DNA of 64,000 bases, taken from positions 24,279-88,278 of IMG/VR virus record IMGVR_UViG_3300028867_000005. The stretch is one strand, 5' to 3'. How positions within the stretch are numbered: position 1 is the first letter of the stretch; each line of letters opens with the position of its first letter. The notes beneath the pieces are model-generated. The model saw only the letters and a program-made list of their open reading frames with translations, was not told the DNA's origin and searched no databases. The translations under genes and the position numbers were made by a program. Below, piece by piece: positions 1 to 7,463 of the stretch. The DNA is from a virus.

Positions 1-215
1 CGGATTCCGCAGCAAGCACAATTTATTGTGTGCTCGTAAAACACCACAAAAGGTAAAAGCGCATTTCGCAACATGGCAAGCTGGTACTCGTATTCCTTTT
101 TCTGGTAGGCTGCGCCGGATAGATAGTGCCTGGCAATGCCCCGCATGGATTCAGGGCTATATTCCACCTCAACGCTTGCATATTCATTCGCTCTAGCTTG
201 TGCCTTAGTCGTCAT
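1..215 (-). CDS. Hypothetical small phage protein, 3' end outside window
   Basis: An ATG at 215 preceded by a GGAGG-type ribosome site opens a frame that stays open to the window edge (71 codons). The start overlaps the stop of the upstream gene as ATGA, so the two are translationally coupled. The visible product begins MTTKAQARANEYASVEVEYS and has a CACC cysteine pair near the edge. I do not recognise the family. It is the last visible member of a leftward operon of small genes. Confidence 0.6.
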   Translation of the reverse strand, partial: MTTKAQARANEYASVEVEYSPESMRGIARHYLSGAAYQKKEYEYQLAMLRNALLPFVVFYEHTINCACCGI

Positions 216-568
216 CACCCCACCTCCTTCTTCATCGCATCCAGCACCGCGTCAAGCGGCGTGGGGCCGCTGCCTTGCGCGGACATGTCACCCTTAGTCG
301 TCAAGTTAACAACATAGCATTTGTACGGCTCTAAATTAATCCGCTCAAAAATGACCCGCTTGGCTTTCGCATATCCGTTTTCCAGCAGCCACTCCAGCGC
401 CCGCTCTTTTTCTTCGAGGGCGGCGATTTTATTGGCTATTTCAGCTTTGATAATATTCGCCCTTGCCGCCTCTTCGCCACACAGTCCGAAGTTGCAGCCT
501 TCCAGCGCCACCCCGGAGCCTCTGCAGCGCGTACCGTACTGCTCAACCAACTCCGTAATCTTGCTCAC
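215..568 (-). CDS. Hypothetical protein with short coiled coil
   Basis: 117-residue product from a GTG start that forms a GTGA overlap with the stop of the upstream gene. A longer in-frame ORF exists, but its N-terminal part runs antisense-like through the upstream gene and lacks a ribosome site, so the coupled GTG is preferred. The middle (about residues 40-65) is charged and helical, probably a short coiled coil. Several cysteines lie near residues 15-30. Function unknown. Confidence 0.6.
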   Translation of the reverse strand: MSKITELVEQYGTRCRGSGVALEGCNFGLCGEEAARANIIKAEIANKIAALEEKERALEWLLENGYAKAKRVIFERINLEPYKCYVVNLTTKGDMSAQGSGPTPLDAVLDAMKKEVG

Positions 569-885
569 GTCCCTACTCCTGCGCCATCTTCTACCCACGA
601 AAACTCGGCGACCGGGAAATGGGCGCGGCAACCAACGCAAAAAGTGCCACTGTAGAAAAATGGGTCTCTTGCGTATGTTTCGCACAGCGCCAGTCCCATT
701 TTTGTCTCGGTTCCACACTTTGAATGGATGTAGGCCCGACGAAGTGGGCGAATAAACCCCTTGGCGCGTTCTTCCGGTGTCAGCACTACATACGCCTTTT
801 GCATCCCGGTGGCAGGGTCTATCTCTCTGTGGTCTGGTGTCACTGGTCTGCCGTCAGTAAGACATGTTTTAGTCTCGTTTTGCAT
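565..885 (-). CDS. Hypothetical phage protein with two CxxC-like pairs
   Basis: 106 residues from ATG at 885, preceded by GGAGTG. It contains a DPATGMQKAYVVLTPEERAKGF segment, an HSKCGTETKM stretch and a later CVGCRAHFP pair. The paired cysteines suggest a small zinc-stabilised fold. Segments like this are common in uncharacterised phage early proteins. It overlaps the preceding gene by 17 bases and the following gene by four. Function unknown. Confidence 0.6.
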   Translation of the reverse strand: MQNETKTCLTDGRPVTPDHREIDPATGMQKAYVVLTPEERAKGFIRPLRRAYIHSKCGTETKMGLALCETYARDPFFYSGTFCVGCRAHFPVAEFSWVEDGAGVGT

Positions 886-1075
886 TTTCACACTCCGTAT
901 TAGCGGCTTCGATGATGGGCGAAAGATCAGACACCCATTCGTATTCGACTTTGAGCAAAACGTAATCCTTGGTAATGCCGGGATGTTGCGTGTAGACCCG
1001 CTTTGCTCGATCAAGATGCTTTATGAAGATTCCCAGTTTCCACCCATCAATCATAACAGCGGCTTTTTTAGCCAT
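869..1075 (-). CDS. Hypothetical small protein
   Basis: 68-residue product. ATG at 1075 overlaps the stop of the upstream gene as ATGA; a GTG one codon earlier is also possible. The sequence is mixed charged and hydrophobic, with no motif or membrane segment that I can name. Its place in the coupled chain is the main support for it being a gene. Confidence 0.55.
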   Translation of the reverse strand: MAKKAAVMIDGWKLGIFIKHLDRAKRVYTQHPGITKDYVLLKVEYEWVSDLSPIIEAANTECENAKRD

Positions 1076-1854
1076 CACTCACCCCCTGCCGCATCTTGGC
1101 CGGCCATTGCGGCGTCGATTGCTGCTTCGACCATTTCGATGGTTTTGTTAACGCAGCCGTTGCCGAAAAAGTCGATTACCAAACTTACTTCATAGTGCTT
1201 GCGTAGCCACTGATACCGCCGCGCATCCTTCACATCTGCCGCCGTGATGGTGGTGCACAAGCTTTCATCGGTCATGGAGTGTCGAAGTGCCACTTGAAGC
1301 CACGGTGCGTAGTTCTGCGCCAGCAACGTATCCTTTACGGCTTTTGCATCCCATTCCAGCGGACTAGTTACAGTCATGAGCCATTCCTTCCCGTTGAACA
1401 CGTCCCATAGGGCACATACCATCTCGGGATATTCCGGCAGCACCACCACGCACCGGTTCGCCTCAAGATCAGCGATGCGCTTGCTAAGTCTGCCTATTTC
1501 GCCCTGTTTATCGTCGCACTTGTACGCCTCGATATACGCCACGTAACCGTGTGCCCGATGGCAGACAACGTGCATGGTTCCTGCCAGCGTTTTCTCGCCG
1601 CGCAGTAGCTGGGTGTCGGCAGGAAGTTTCAGTTTTTCTCTGATCCACCGGGCTTCGTATTCCAACTCAGCGATACGCGCCTGCAAGGCGTCGATCTCGG
1701 GCTGGCGCAATTTCCAAGCCTTCCACGCACCGCGCAGCCAGTGGTCGCAGTAGCCTTCCGGCCCTGCGTCGCGCTCGTTGTTGAAGAACGTAGTCGAGAC
1801 GTACCCGACAGCCACAAGTGCCGCCTCAAACTCCGCCCGCATCTTCTCGCTCAT
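1075..1854 (-). CDS. Ea22-like phage accessory protein
   Basis: 259 residues. The N-terminus (about 1-45) has a GYCDHWLRGAWKAWKLRQ segment followed by a short coiled coil. Near residue 215 it has a DARRYQWLRKHY stretch. Both patterns recur in Ea22-like and related accessory proteins of enteric and Pseudomonas phages, whose function is largely unknown. The gene is ATGA-coupled on both sides. The family link is by motif only. Confidence 0.6.
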   Translation of the reverse strand: MSEKMRAEFEAALVAVGYVSTTFFNNERDAGPEGYCDHWLRGAWKAWKLRQPEIDALQARIAELEYEARWIREKLKLPADTQLLRGEKTLAGTMHVVCHRAHGYVAYIEAYKCDDKQGEIGRLSKRIADLEANRCVVVLPEYPEMVCALWDVFNGKEWLMTVTSPLEWDAKAVKDTLLAQNYAPWLQVALRHSMTDESLCTTITAADVKDARRYQWLRKHYEVSLVIDFFGNGCVNKTIEMVEAAIDAAMAGQDAAGGE

Positions 1855-2420
1855 GATTTCACCTGTTTCAGTGCTTCGATTGCTCTTTCGAGCGCGCGCG
1901 ACAGCCAGCGGATACGGTCCTTGGCAGCTGTCAGGTAGACAATCGGCATTTTTGCCTTACCGGCAATCACGTCATCCATCTTCGGATACTCATTGCCATG
2001 CATGAAGACGGCATTGGCAAGCTCGTCATCCGTCATATTGCCCAGCGAAAGCTGCGAGCGCTCACCGTCATAATGGCCTGCGTGCGGGTCTTTCTCTCCG
2101 GTCACTTTCCAGTGAGAGGATGGGGTGCTACCGCTATCAGCTAGCGGCGCAGCTTCGAGCATGGCTCTGTAGATATTTTTGGTGTCGCCGTCGCCGGTCA
2201 GTGTATGTTTCGGCAAGATAAATACCGCGCGCAGCATCGCCTCTGTCGGCTCGACCGGCACAATCCGATGTGTTGCCATGTTTATGGCAGAGTCCCGCAG
2301 CCGCTCCAACTCATCGATCAGAGCAAGCAGTTCTTCCGGGGTAATAATGACGATTTTTGGATTAGAACGAAGCCCACTGTTTGCAATGCGCCGCAGCGAT
2401 TCAATCTTATCGTGGGTCAT
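1851..2420 (-). CDS. Phage accessory protein with 'RIVPVEPTEAML' motif
   Basis: 189 residues. It carries the RIVPVEPTEAMLRAVF motif near residue 52 that is shared by many short phage hypothetical proteins, after an N-terminal helical section with IITPEELLALIDELERL. The C-terminus is basic and helical. It is coupled by ATGA to both neighbours. No enzymatic motif is seen. Confidence 0.6.
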   Translation of the reverse strand: MTHDKIESLRRIANSGLRSNPKIVIITPEELLALIDELERLRDSAINMATHRIVPVEPTEAMLRAVFILPKHTLTGDGDTKNIYRAMLEAAPLADSGSTPSSHWKVTGEKDPHAGHYDGERSQLSLGNMTDDELANAVFMHGNEYPKMDDVIAGKAKMPIVYLTAAKDRIRWLSRALERAIEALKQVKS

Positions 2421-3424
2421 GACTTTACTCCTTCCATCTGCCGAACCCCTGCAAAAGCCACCATGCGCTTATAGATATCCTTGATCGTAGTCCAGGGGAT
2501 ATCCTTCTTGTTGGTCACCGTGCCTTCGTTGTCGCAGGTGGTGCAGGCCGTCTGCGAGAGGCCATCGTCAACGAAGCCGGAGCCGCCGCAGTCCTGACAC
2601 TCTTCGTCAACATCGACATGAAACTCGCCGATGCACTCCCGCTTCATTTTGTTGGTCACGTCGGCATCGCCGTTCGCGCGAATCAAAACGGCTTTGGCTT
2701 TCCATCCCTTGGGTATGGCAGCCTGCATCTTAATAAAGGCCTGCAGGAAGCGGGATGCGTAGGCCGTGGTCGATTCGACGGTGTTGTAGGCATCATCTTC
2801 ATGGCCAACAGCGATGGTCTTCTCATAACCCAGCAAGGAATTCGCTGTATCTGCAATATCGCCGAGTTCAAAGCCTTCAGGAAGCACCATAAGCGCTTCT
2901 CTTTTTTCCGTTAACTGTTCGGTCAATATTTTCACGCTATCAGTGGCTTGCTTATCGCGCATAATCATCCAGTCACGAACAGCATTTACTGATTCAGCAG
3001 TTCCATAAACGTAAAGGCCGCTTTCGCTTTCACCAACCTCAAGACGATTGACCGTTGTTGTCCATCCATCAGGAACGACGATACCCATAGCCGTCATGGC
3101 CAGCGTGAAAAACCGGTCAAAAAACTTCGGAACCATGGTTTCATATTCAGGCCGGCCGCTGACAGGAAAACCCAATTCCGTATCAAGATGATCAGTCAGG
3201 GCCTGCGTGCCATCGTGTACCGCATGCCATGCCTCGTCGAAGTCAAGACGCACGCTGTCGGTATCTCCGCCATGGATGGCCGCCACCATGAAACGGCAGA
3301 GCTGATCGTGCATATGCGCCTTGAGCGCTCCATCCTCGCGGCCGTCAGCATTGGAAATCAGATACTGCGTACAATCGCGCTCGAGGGCGGCCCAGCAGGC
3401 ATTTTTCAGGTAGGTGAGGCTCAT
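2417..3424 (-). CDS. Unknown protein with C-terminal DnaJ-type zinc ribbon
   Basis: 335 residues from ATG at 3424, which overlaps the upstream stop (ATGA); an in-frame start 17 codons earlier lies inside that upstream gene and is rejected. The body is acidic and helical and matches nothing I recognise. Near residues 285-315 two cysteine pairs, CQDCGGSG and CTTCDNEG, form a DnaJ-central-domain-like zinc ribbon. This suggests binding to protein or nucleic acid. Function unknown. Confidence 0.6.
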   Translation of the reverse strand: MSLTYLKNACWAALERDCTQYLISNADGREDGALKAHMHDQLCRFMVAAIHGGDTDSVRLDFDEAWHAVHDGTQALTDHLDTELGFPVSGRPEYETMVPKFFDRFFTLAMTAMGIVVPDGWTTTVNRLEVGESESGLYVYGTAESVNAVRDWMIMRDKQATDSVKILTEQLTEKREALMVLPEGFELGDIADTANSLLGYEKTIAVGHEDDAYNTVESTTAYASRFLQAFIKMQAAIPKGWKAKAVLIRANGDADVTNKMKRECIGEFHVDVDEECQDCGGSGFVDDGLSQTACTTCDNEGTVTNKKDIPWTTIKDIYKRMVAFAGVRQMEGVKS

Positions 3425-3585
3425 TTTGTGGTTTCCATCTTGTAGGCGCCTATCTTTCCTTCGCCACACGCGCATTTATAAAAACCGCGCTTTGAAAGCT
3501 GAATAGTGCTGAGTGATTCCTGCCGGATGGTCACGTTTTTTACGAACGTCCATTTATGGCGAGTACCATTGGTACATTTTTTCAT
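3421..3585 (-). CDS. 54-residue putative zinc-binding peptide
   Basis: It begins MKKCTNGTRHKWTFVKNV and ends with a CACGEGKIGAYKMETTK section. The spaced C, H, C and C could bind one zinc. ATG at 3585 overlaps the upstream stop by four bases. The longer in-frame ORF start has no coupling signal. Function unknown. Confidence 0.55.
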   Translation of the reverse strand: MKKCTNGTRHKWTFVKNVTIRQESLSTIQLSKRGFYKCACGEGKIGAYKMETTK

Positions 3586-3818
3586 TTCGTCACCTTTCTT
3601 GCCGCCTTGCGCTCCGCCTTCTCGCGCTCGGTATAAACCCGGTGGCACTCCGCGCTGCAAAAGCTTTTGTTATGCTGCGCGTGCACCTTTCCGCATTCGA
3701 GACAGGACTTTTTCCCGTCTCCCTTTTTATTGAACTGGGGCTGGCGCTCGGCTGGCATACCGCCAAACATGGCGCCAGTCATCCCAGCGATAAGCCTTAA
3801 AATGCTGATTCTTGCCAT
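3582..3818 (-). CDS. 78-residue protein with treble-clef-like zinc motif
   Basis: ATG at 3818 follows a GAGGT ribosome site. The first 25 residues are moderately hydrophobic. The C-terminal half has CLECGK, then FCSAECHRVY, and a basic tail. This CxxC...CxxxC arrangement resembles small treble-clef zinc fingers such as the MYM/HNH-associated type. It could bind nucleic acid. It is coupled to the next gene by ATGA. Confidence 0.6.
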   Translation of the reverse strand: MARISILRLIAGMTGAMFGGMPAERQPQFNKKGDGKKSCLECGKVHAQHNKSFCSAECHRVYTEREKAERKAARKVTK

Positions 3819-3825
3819 TGTTACC

Positions 3826-4842
3826 TCAGAAGGGGATATCGCTTTCGCTGAGCACGGCATTGCTGCCGTACTGCTCAATGCGGTCCAACTCGTAGGTGGC
3901 GCGCGGGCCAAACGCCAGCTTCAGCCACAGGCGGCGGAAAACTTCGATGGAGTCGCGGCCACGCTCCAGAATCATCGTGGTGGCCGTGGTCACTTCACAG
4001 AAGCAAACCCCCATGATGTACTTGATGCAGATGGAGTAGTTGTCGGCTTCAACGAGAGTAGGCAGGATGCGCTGGAACATGCCCAGGTTATCCGGGTCAC
4101 CATGGGCCGCATAAAGCTTCTCGAAAACATTACCGACCATCACGCCATCCATCTGGTCGACGGTGCGCCGCGTGGATGGGTCGGATTTGTCTAGCGAGTT
4201 GGCGTGATCGGCGATGATGGGGGCCAGCATCCGCAGCAGTGTGCGCGTCTGCTCGTCCAGCAGGTAGAGCACGTTATTCAGCTTCTTGGCCTCGTCATGG
4301 TCAAGCTCTGCCAGTCGGGCCTTCAGCGCGTTCAGCATGGACGAGTAGTACCAGCCGATTTCAAAGGCGCCAGCGCCGAAAGCCTTCAGCGATTCCTTGC
4401 CTGAAGCCTTGAGTCCGTCAATGGTATCGCTGACGTTGTGCAGCTTGTCGGCCGCGATAACCAGCAGCGCATTGTCCTGCACATACACAGGATTGTGCAT
4501 ACACAGCAAATAGGACTGCTTGCGGTCCATCCAACTGCGCTTTTTTCCAAAGCTATCGAACTTCTTTTCAGAGCACGAAATGACAATGTTTTTTACGGCG
4601 ATGTCGAGTTCACCAACCAATTTCCAGTAGTGCGGCTCACAATCCTCCTTCACATCATGAAGGAGCGCAGCAGCTATCTGGGCTTCTGACCCGCCAGCCA
4701 TTGCCACGATGCTGGCGACCGCGACAGGGTGCCCGATGTAGGGCACGCCGCTGACTTTGCGGACCTGGCCAGCATGGGCGGCCTCGGCCACTTGCATTGC
4801 CGCCACTGTGAGCGGTGTCGTACAGAAGGAAGGGGTTATCAT
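3826..4842 (-). CDS. SpoT/RelA-type HD hydrolase with C-terminal extension
   Basis: 338 residues, first gene of the leftward operon, with a GGAGAG ribosome site. The N-terminal 150 residues carry the metal-dependent HD signature of (p)ppGpp hydrolases: His38 in YIGHPVAVA, His62-Asp63 followed by the Glu-Asp pair of HDVKED (66-67), and Asp132 in AADKLHN. No synthetase, TGS or ACT domain is present, so it resembles a small alarmone hydrolase. The C-terminal 180 residues are unassigned. Expected activity is removal of the 3'-diphosphate from (p)ppGpp or a related nucleotide; the exact substrate is inferred. Confidence 0.8.
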   Translation of the reverse strand: MITPSFCTTPLTVAAMQVAEAAHAGQVRKVSGVPYIGHPVAVASIVAMAGGSEAQIAAALLHDVKEDCEPHYWKLVGELDIAVKNIVISCSEKKFDSFGKKRSWMDRKQSYLLCMHNPVYVQDNALLVIAADKLHNVSDTIDGLKASGKESLKAFGAGAFEIGWYYSSMLNALKARLAELDHDEAKKLNNVLYLLDEQTRTLLRMLAPIIADHANSLDKSDPSTRRTVDQMDGVMVGNVFEKLYAAHGDPDNLGMFQRILPTLVEADNYSICIKYIMGVCFCEVTTATTMILERGRDSIEVFRRLWLKLAFGPRATYELDRIEQYGSNAVLSESDIPF

Positions 4843-4968
4843 GTGATTGCTCTCCGGTTATCCATTGCTCGACTTTATCAAATTTGAGTAAACACAAGCA
4901 AGCGGTAATGTATAAAAAAAGATGAAACGCGCTGCCTTCCGTTCGGTTGGGACGGTATTCTTGATGCC
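4843..4968. promoter_or_regulatory. Divergent control region with CAAATTTGAGT motif
   Basis: This 126-base gap separates the leftward hydrolase operon from the rightward head and tail operon. The rightward strand offers TTGAGT (4884-4889) and an AT-rich TAATGTATAAAA stretch (4906-4917). The leftward strand offers TTGCTT, 16 bases, then GATAAA. The 8-bp palindrome CAAATTTG at 4879-4886, within CAAATTTGAGT (4879-4889), overlaps both. The same 11-mer recurs at 52921. Promoter assignments are weak matches; the shared motif is directly seen. Confidence 0.4.
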
Positions 4969-6162
4969 ATGAAGATAGCCAAGCCACTGCTCATAGATAT
5001 AGGTTCGCTCGCTCCCGGCCGGACAGACCAGGTGCTGGACGTGATGTATAAGGCCATCGGCGACCCGCCCGGCGAGGATGCCGATATCTGGCATGAGCAC
5101 CCGTCTGCCTTCGTGCGCCTGCTGGTGGAACTCTTTACTAAGCGCGGCCTGACGCGGATAGCTGGCATTCACGCGGAGTTGTCCGCATGGCTGGCCGGCG
5201 AGAAGCACAATCCGTCCCTGCGCCGGGAGCCCCGGCCCGGCGAGGTGGCGCGCTGGACCCCGGCTGAGTTGAAGCTGGCGCGGCTGTACCTGGAAAGCCT
5301 GCCCCGCGACCAGTGGACGCTGGACGATTGGAGCCTGTTGATAGATTGCACGGTCGAGCGCTACATGCCGACCGTGGTGGTGCGCGAGGAAGCACAGTGG
5401 CTGGCGGCCAAGGCCTTCATGATGGGCGCCGTGCAGGCTGCCATGGGCACTGTAACGGACCCGCAGGCAGCGGTTGTCGTCAAACATCTCCCGTCCTCTG
5501 TGGATAAAGCAGTGGATGAATTCGGGCTGAGCAAGCTTCAGTCTTCTGTTTTGCGGTATGGAGCCGCCCGGTGCGCGGAGAATGTCCGTAACATGGGCGA
5601 TGCTGTCCGCCACCGGCTCCGTACAGTCATCATGGCGCACCAGGAAGGGGTCATGCTGGGTGACAAGCTGGCGACTGCTCATAGTCTCCAGACTCAGCTT
5701 TTTGACGCTTTTGGTAGCCTGAACCGGGACTGGCGCCGCATTGCGGTAACAGAAGCCGGCGAGAATGCGAACCAGGGCCTGATAGCCAGCCTGGCGCCCG
5801 GCGCGCGCGTGCAGCGAGTGGAGCGGTATGCTGGGGCCTGCCCCTTCTGCCGCAAGATAAACGGTGTCATCATGCGCGTGGCCAGCGCCAGCGATGAGAC
5901 ACTGGACGGTGACACTCAGGTATGGCCCGGCAAGACCAACATCGGCCGGTCAGCGGCGCCGCGCAAGCGCGTGGGTGATGTGCTGATTGAGCGCTCCGCG
6001 GCTGAGCGCTGGTGGGTGGCGGCCGGCGTGCAGCATCCGCATTGCCGGGGAACTTGGCTGTCGCTGCCAGGCATGACGGACGTGATGACGGATGCTGACG
6101 CAGCGCGCCAGTCCAGAATGGATAAGTGGCTGTCTGAACTTAATTTGCAGGATTTGAAATGA
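4969..6162 (+). CDS. MuF-like minor head protein
   Basis: 397 residues, first gene of the rightward late operon. The C-terminal part from about residue 250 has the MuF/SPP1-gp7 pattern: WRRIAVTEAGENANQGL, a CPFC pair near residue 291, a WPGKTNIGRS segment and a final HPHCRGTWLSL (about 357-367). In Mu and SPP1 such proteins sit at the portal and are few per virion; some are ejected with DNA. The N-terminal 240 residues are unassigned. It overlaps the next gene by ATGA. Unusually, no portal or terminase gene lies directly upstream. Confidence 0.75.
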   Translation: MKIAKPLLIDIGSLAPGRTDQVLDVMYKAIGDPPGEDADIWHEHPSAFVRLLVELFTKRGLTRIAGIHAELSAWLAGEKHNPSLRREPRPGEVARWTPAELKLARLYLESLPRDQWTLDDWSLLIDCTVERYMPTVVVREEAQWLAAKAFMMGAVQAAMGTVTDPQAAVVVKHLPSSVDKAVDEFGLSKLQSSVLRYGAARCAENVRNMGDAVRHRLRTVIMAHQEGVMLGDKLATAHSLQTQLFDAFGSLNRDWRRIAVTEAGENANQGLIASLAPGARVQRVERYAGACPFCRKINGVIMRVASASDETLDGDTQVWPGKTNIGRSAAPRKRVGDVLIERSAAERWWVAAGVQHPHCRGTWLSLPGMTDVMTDADAARQSRMDKWLSELNLQDLK

Positions 6163-7454
6163 TAATTTTCCTGAAGGGCCATGTTGATGAACACCAGCGC
6201 CACTTGAAAAACGGAAAGGTTGTGCTTGTCCGCGCGCATGATCGGCTGACTAATCCACAGAGCCATGAAGATATCCGTGAGGCGATTGGTCGCCATGCTG
6301 AGGCTATGGGATTGGAAACGGATCGCCATAGCAGCGGTATTTCATCGTCACAATACCTGACGGTAACGCATCGTCTTAATGAAGACGATTCTGGTAAAGA
6401 CTACAAAATCCGTATATCCGACCATGTTTTGCCACCAACCTATAAAATGATGAATGGTGAGGCAGACTACGAAGTTTCGGTGCCAGGTAAAGAGCATCAG
6501 GATACCCACGGAGAATGGTCAGATGCTATAGACTTTCTCTCTCGCCGTACCGGCAAGCCAGTACCAAAGACAGTACAGGCCCGCATTGATCGTCTCAAGC
6601 AGGAAGAGGCCGACAAACAAGCTATGCTGCGAAGATACCAAGAGGAAGCAGTTGCCAGGCTCAATGCAGGGCAGGCTGAAAAGGCAAATATGCTTGCTGC
6701 TGCCGAAAAGTCATCCAATCCAGAAGTGGTCGATGCTCTGCATGAATTGAATATCATTCTTGAGGAACTTAAAGACAAGAATGTTACGGGGAACCGTAGG
6801 AACAAACTGAATCTGCGCCGTGATAAGAGACTTCTTGTAATAAAAGAATTACTGAGTGCACAACCAATGGCAAAGGCAATTGTATTCATGAAGGCCACAG
6901 CCGCAGAAGCTGCCGCCGTCATCCGCGACATTCCCAAGCAGAAGAAAATCCCCATGGTGCTGGCGCCGGACGCCTTTACCCCCACCACTCTCCCTGCCCA
7001 GCCGGTCTACATGCTGACGTTTCAGGGCATCGACGTGGCTATTGAAAACCGCGAAGGTAGCGTGCGCTCCGGGGTAGATCCAGACGGCAAACCCTGGCAG
7101 ACGCGGATGCTTTACCCCTACGGCTATGTCAGCCGCTCCGAAGGCGCCGATGGTGACGAGGTAGATTGCTATGTAGGGCCCAGCCAGCAGGCCGAGAATG
7201 TCTACGTCATCCACCAGCGCAAAGCCGGGAAGTGGACGGAGTATGACGAAGACAAGTGCATGCTGGGCTTCGATAGCATCGAGGACGCCAAGCTGGCCTA
7301 CATGAAGCACTACAATGACCCGCGCTTTCTCGGTGAGGTAACGACAATCCCTGTCGCTGAGTTCAAGCGCAAGGTGGCGGCTACAAAGAAAGCACCCGGC
7401 ATGATCAAGGCGCTTGTCGTGTTCCCAGCCGCGCAGACTGCTACAAAAAAATAA
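6159..7454 (+). CDS. Polyvalent protein with phage inorganic-pyrophosphatase-like domain
   Basis: 431 residues. Residues 280-400 match the pyrophosphatase-fold domain found in phage polyvalent proteins: VDPDGKPW, YPYGYVSRSEGADGDEVDCY, then a VYVIHQRKAGKW strand. Residues 1-230 form a separate part with KIRISDHVLPPTY and a coiled coil. The N-terminus MIIFLKG resembles the next gene's MIVFLKA, and a related AKAIVFMKA occurs internally near residue 237. The first part is visibly less GC-rich than the second, suggesting a composite gene. Likely packaged with the DarB-like proteins downstream. Confidence 0.7.
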   Translation: MIIFLKGHVDEHQRHLKNGKVVLVRAHDRLTNPQSHEDIREAIGRHAEAMGLETDRHSSGISSSQYLTVTHRLNEDDSGKDYKIRISDHVLPPTYKMMNGEADYEVSVPGKEHQDTHGEWSDAIDFLSRRTGKPVPKTVQARIDRLKQEEADKQAMLRRYQEEAVARLNAGQAEKANMLAAAEKSSNPEVVDALHELNIILEELKDKNVTGNRRNKLNLRRDKRLLVIKELLSAQPMAKAIVFMKATAAEAAAVIRDIPKQKKIPMVLAPDAFTPTTLPAQPVYMLTFQGIDVAIENREGSVRSGVDPDGKPWQTRMLYPYGYVSRSEGADGDEVDCYVGPSQQAENVYVIHQRKAGKWTEYDEDKCMLGFDSIEDAKLAYMKHYNDPRFLGEVTTIPVAEFKRKVAATKKAPGMIKALVVFPAAQTATKK

Positions 7455-7463
7455 GGGTGAGCC

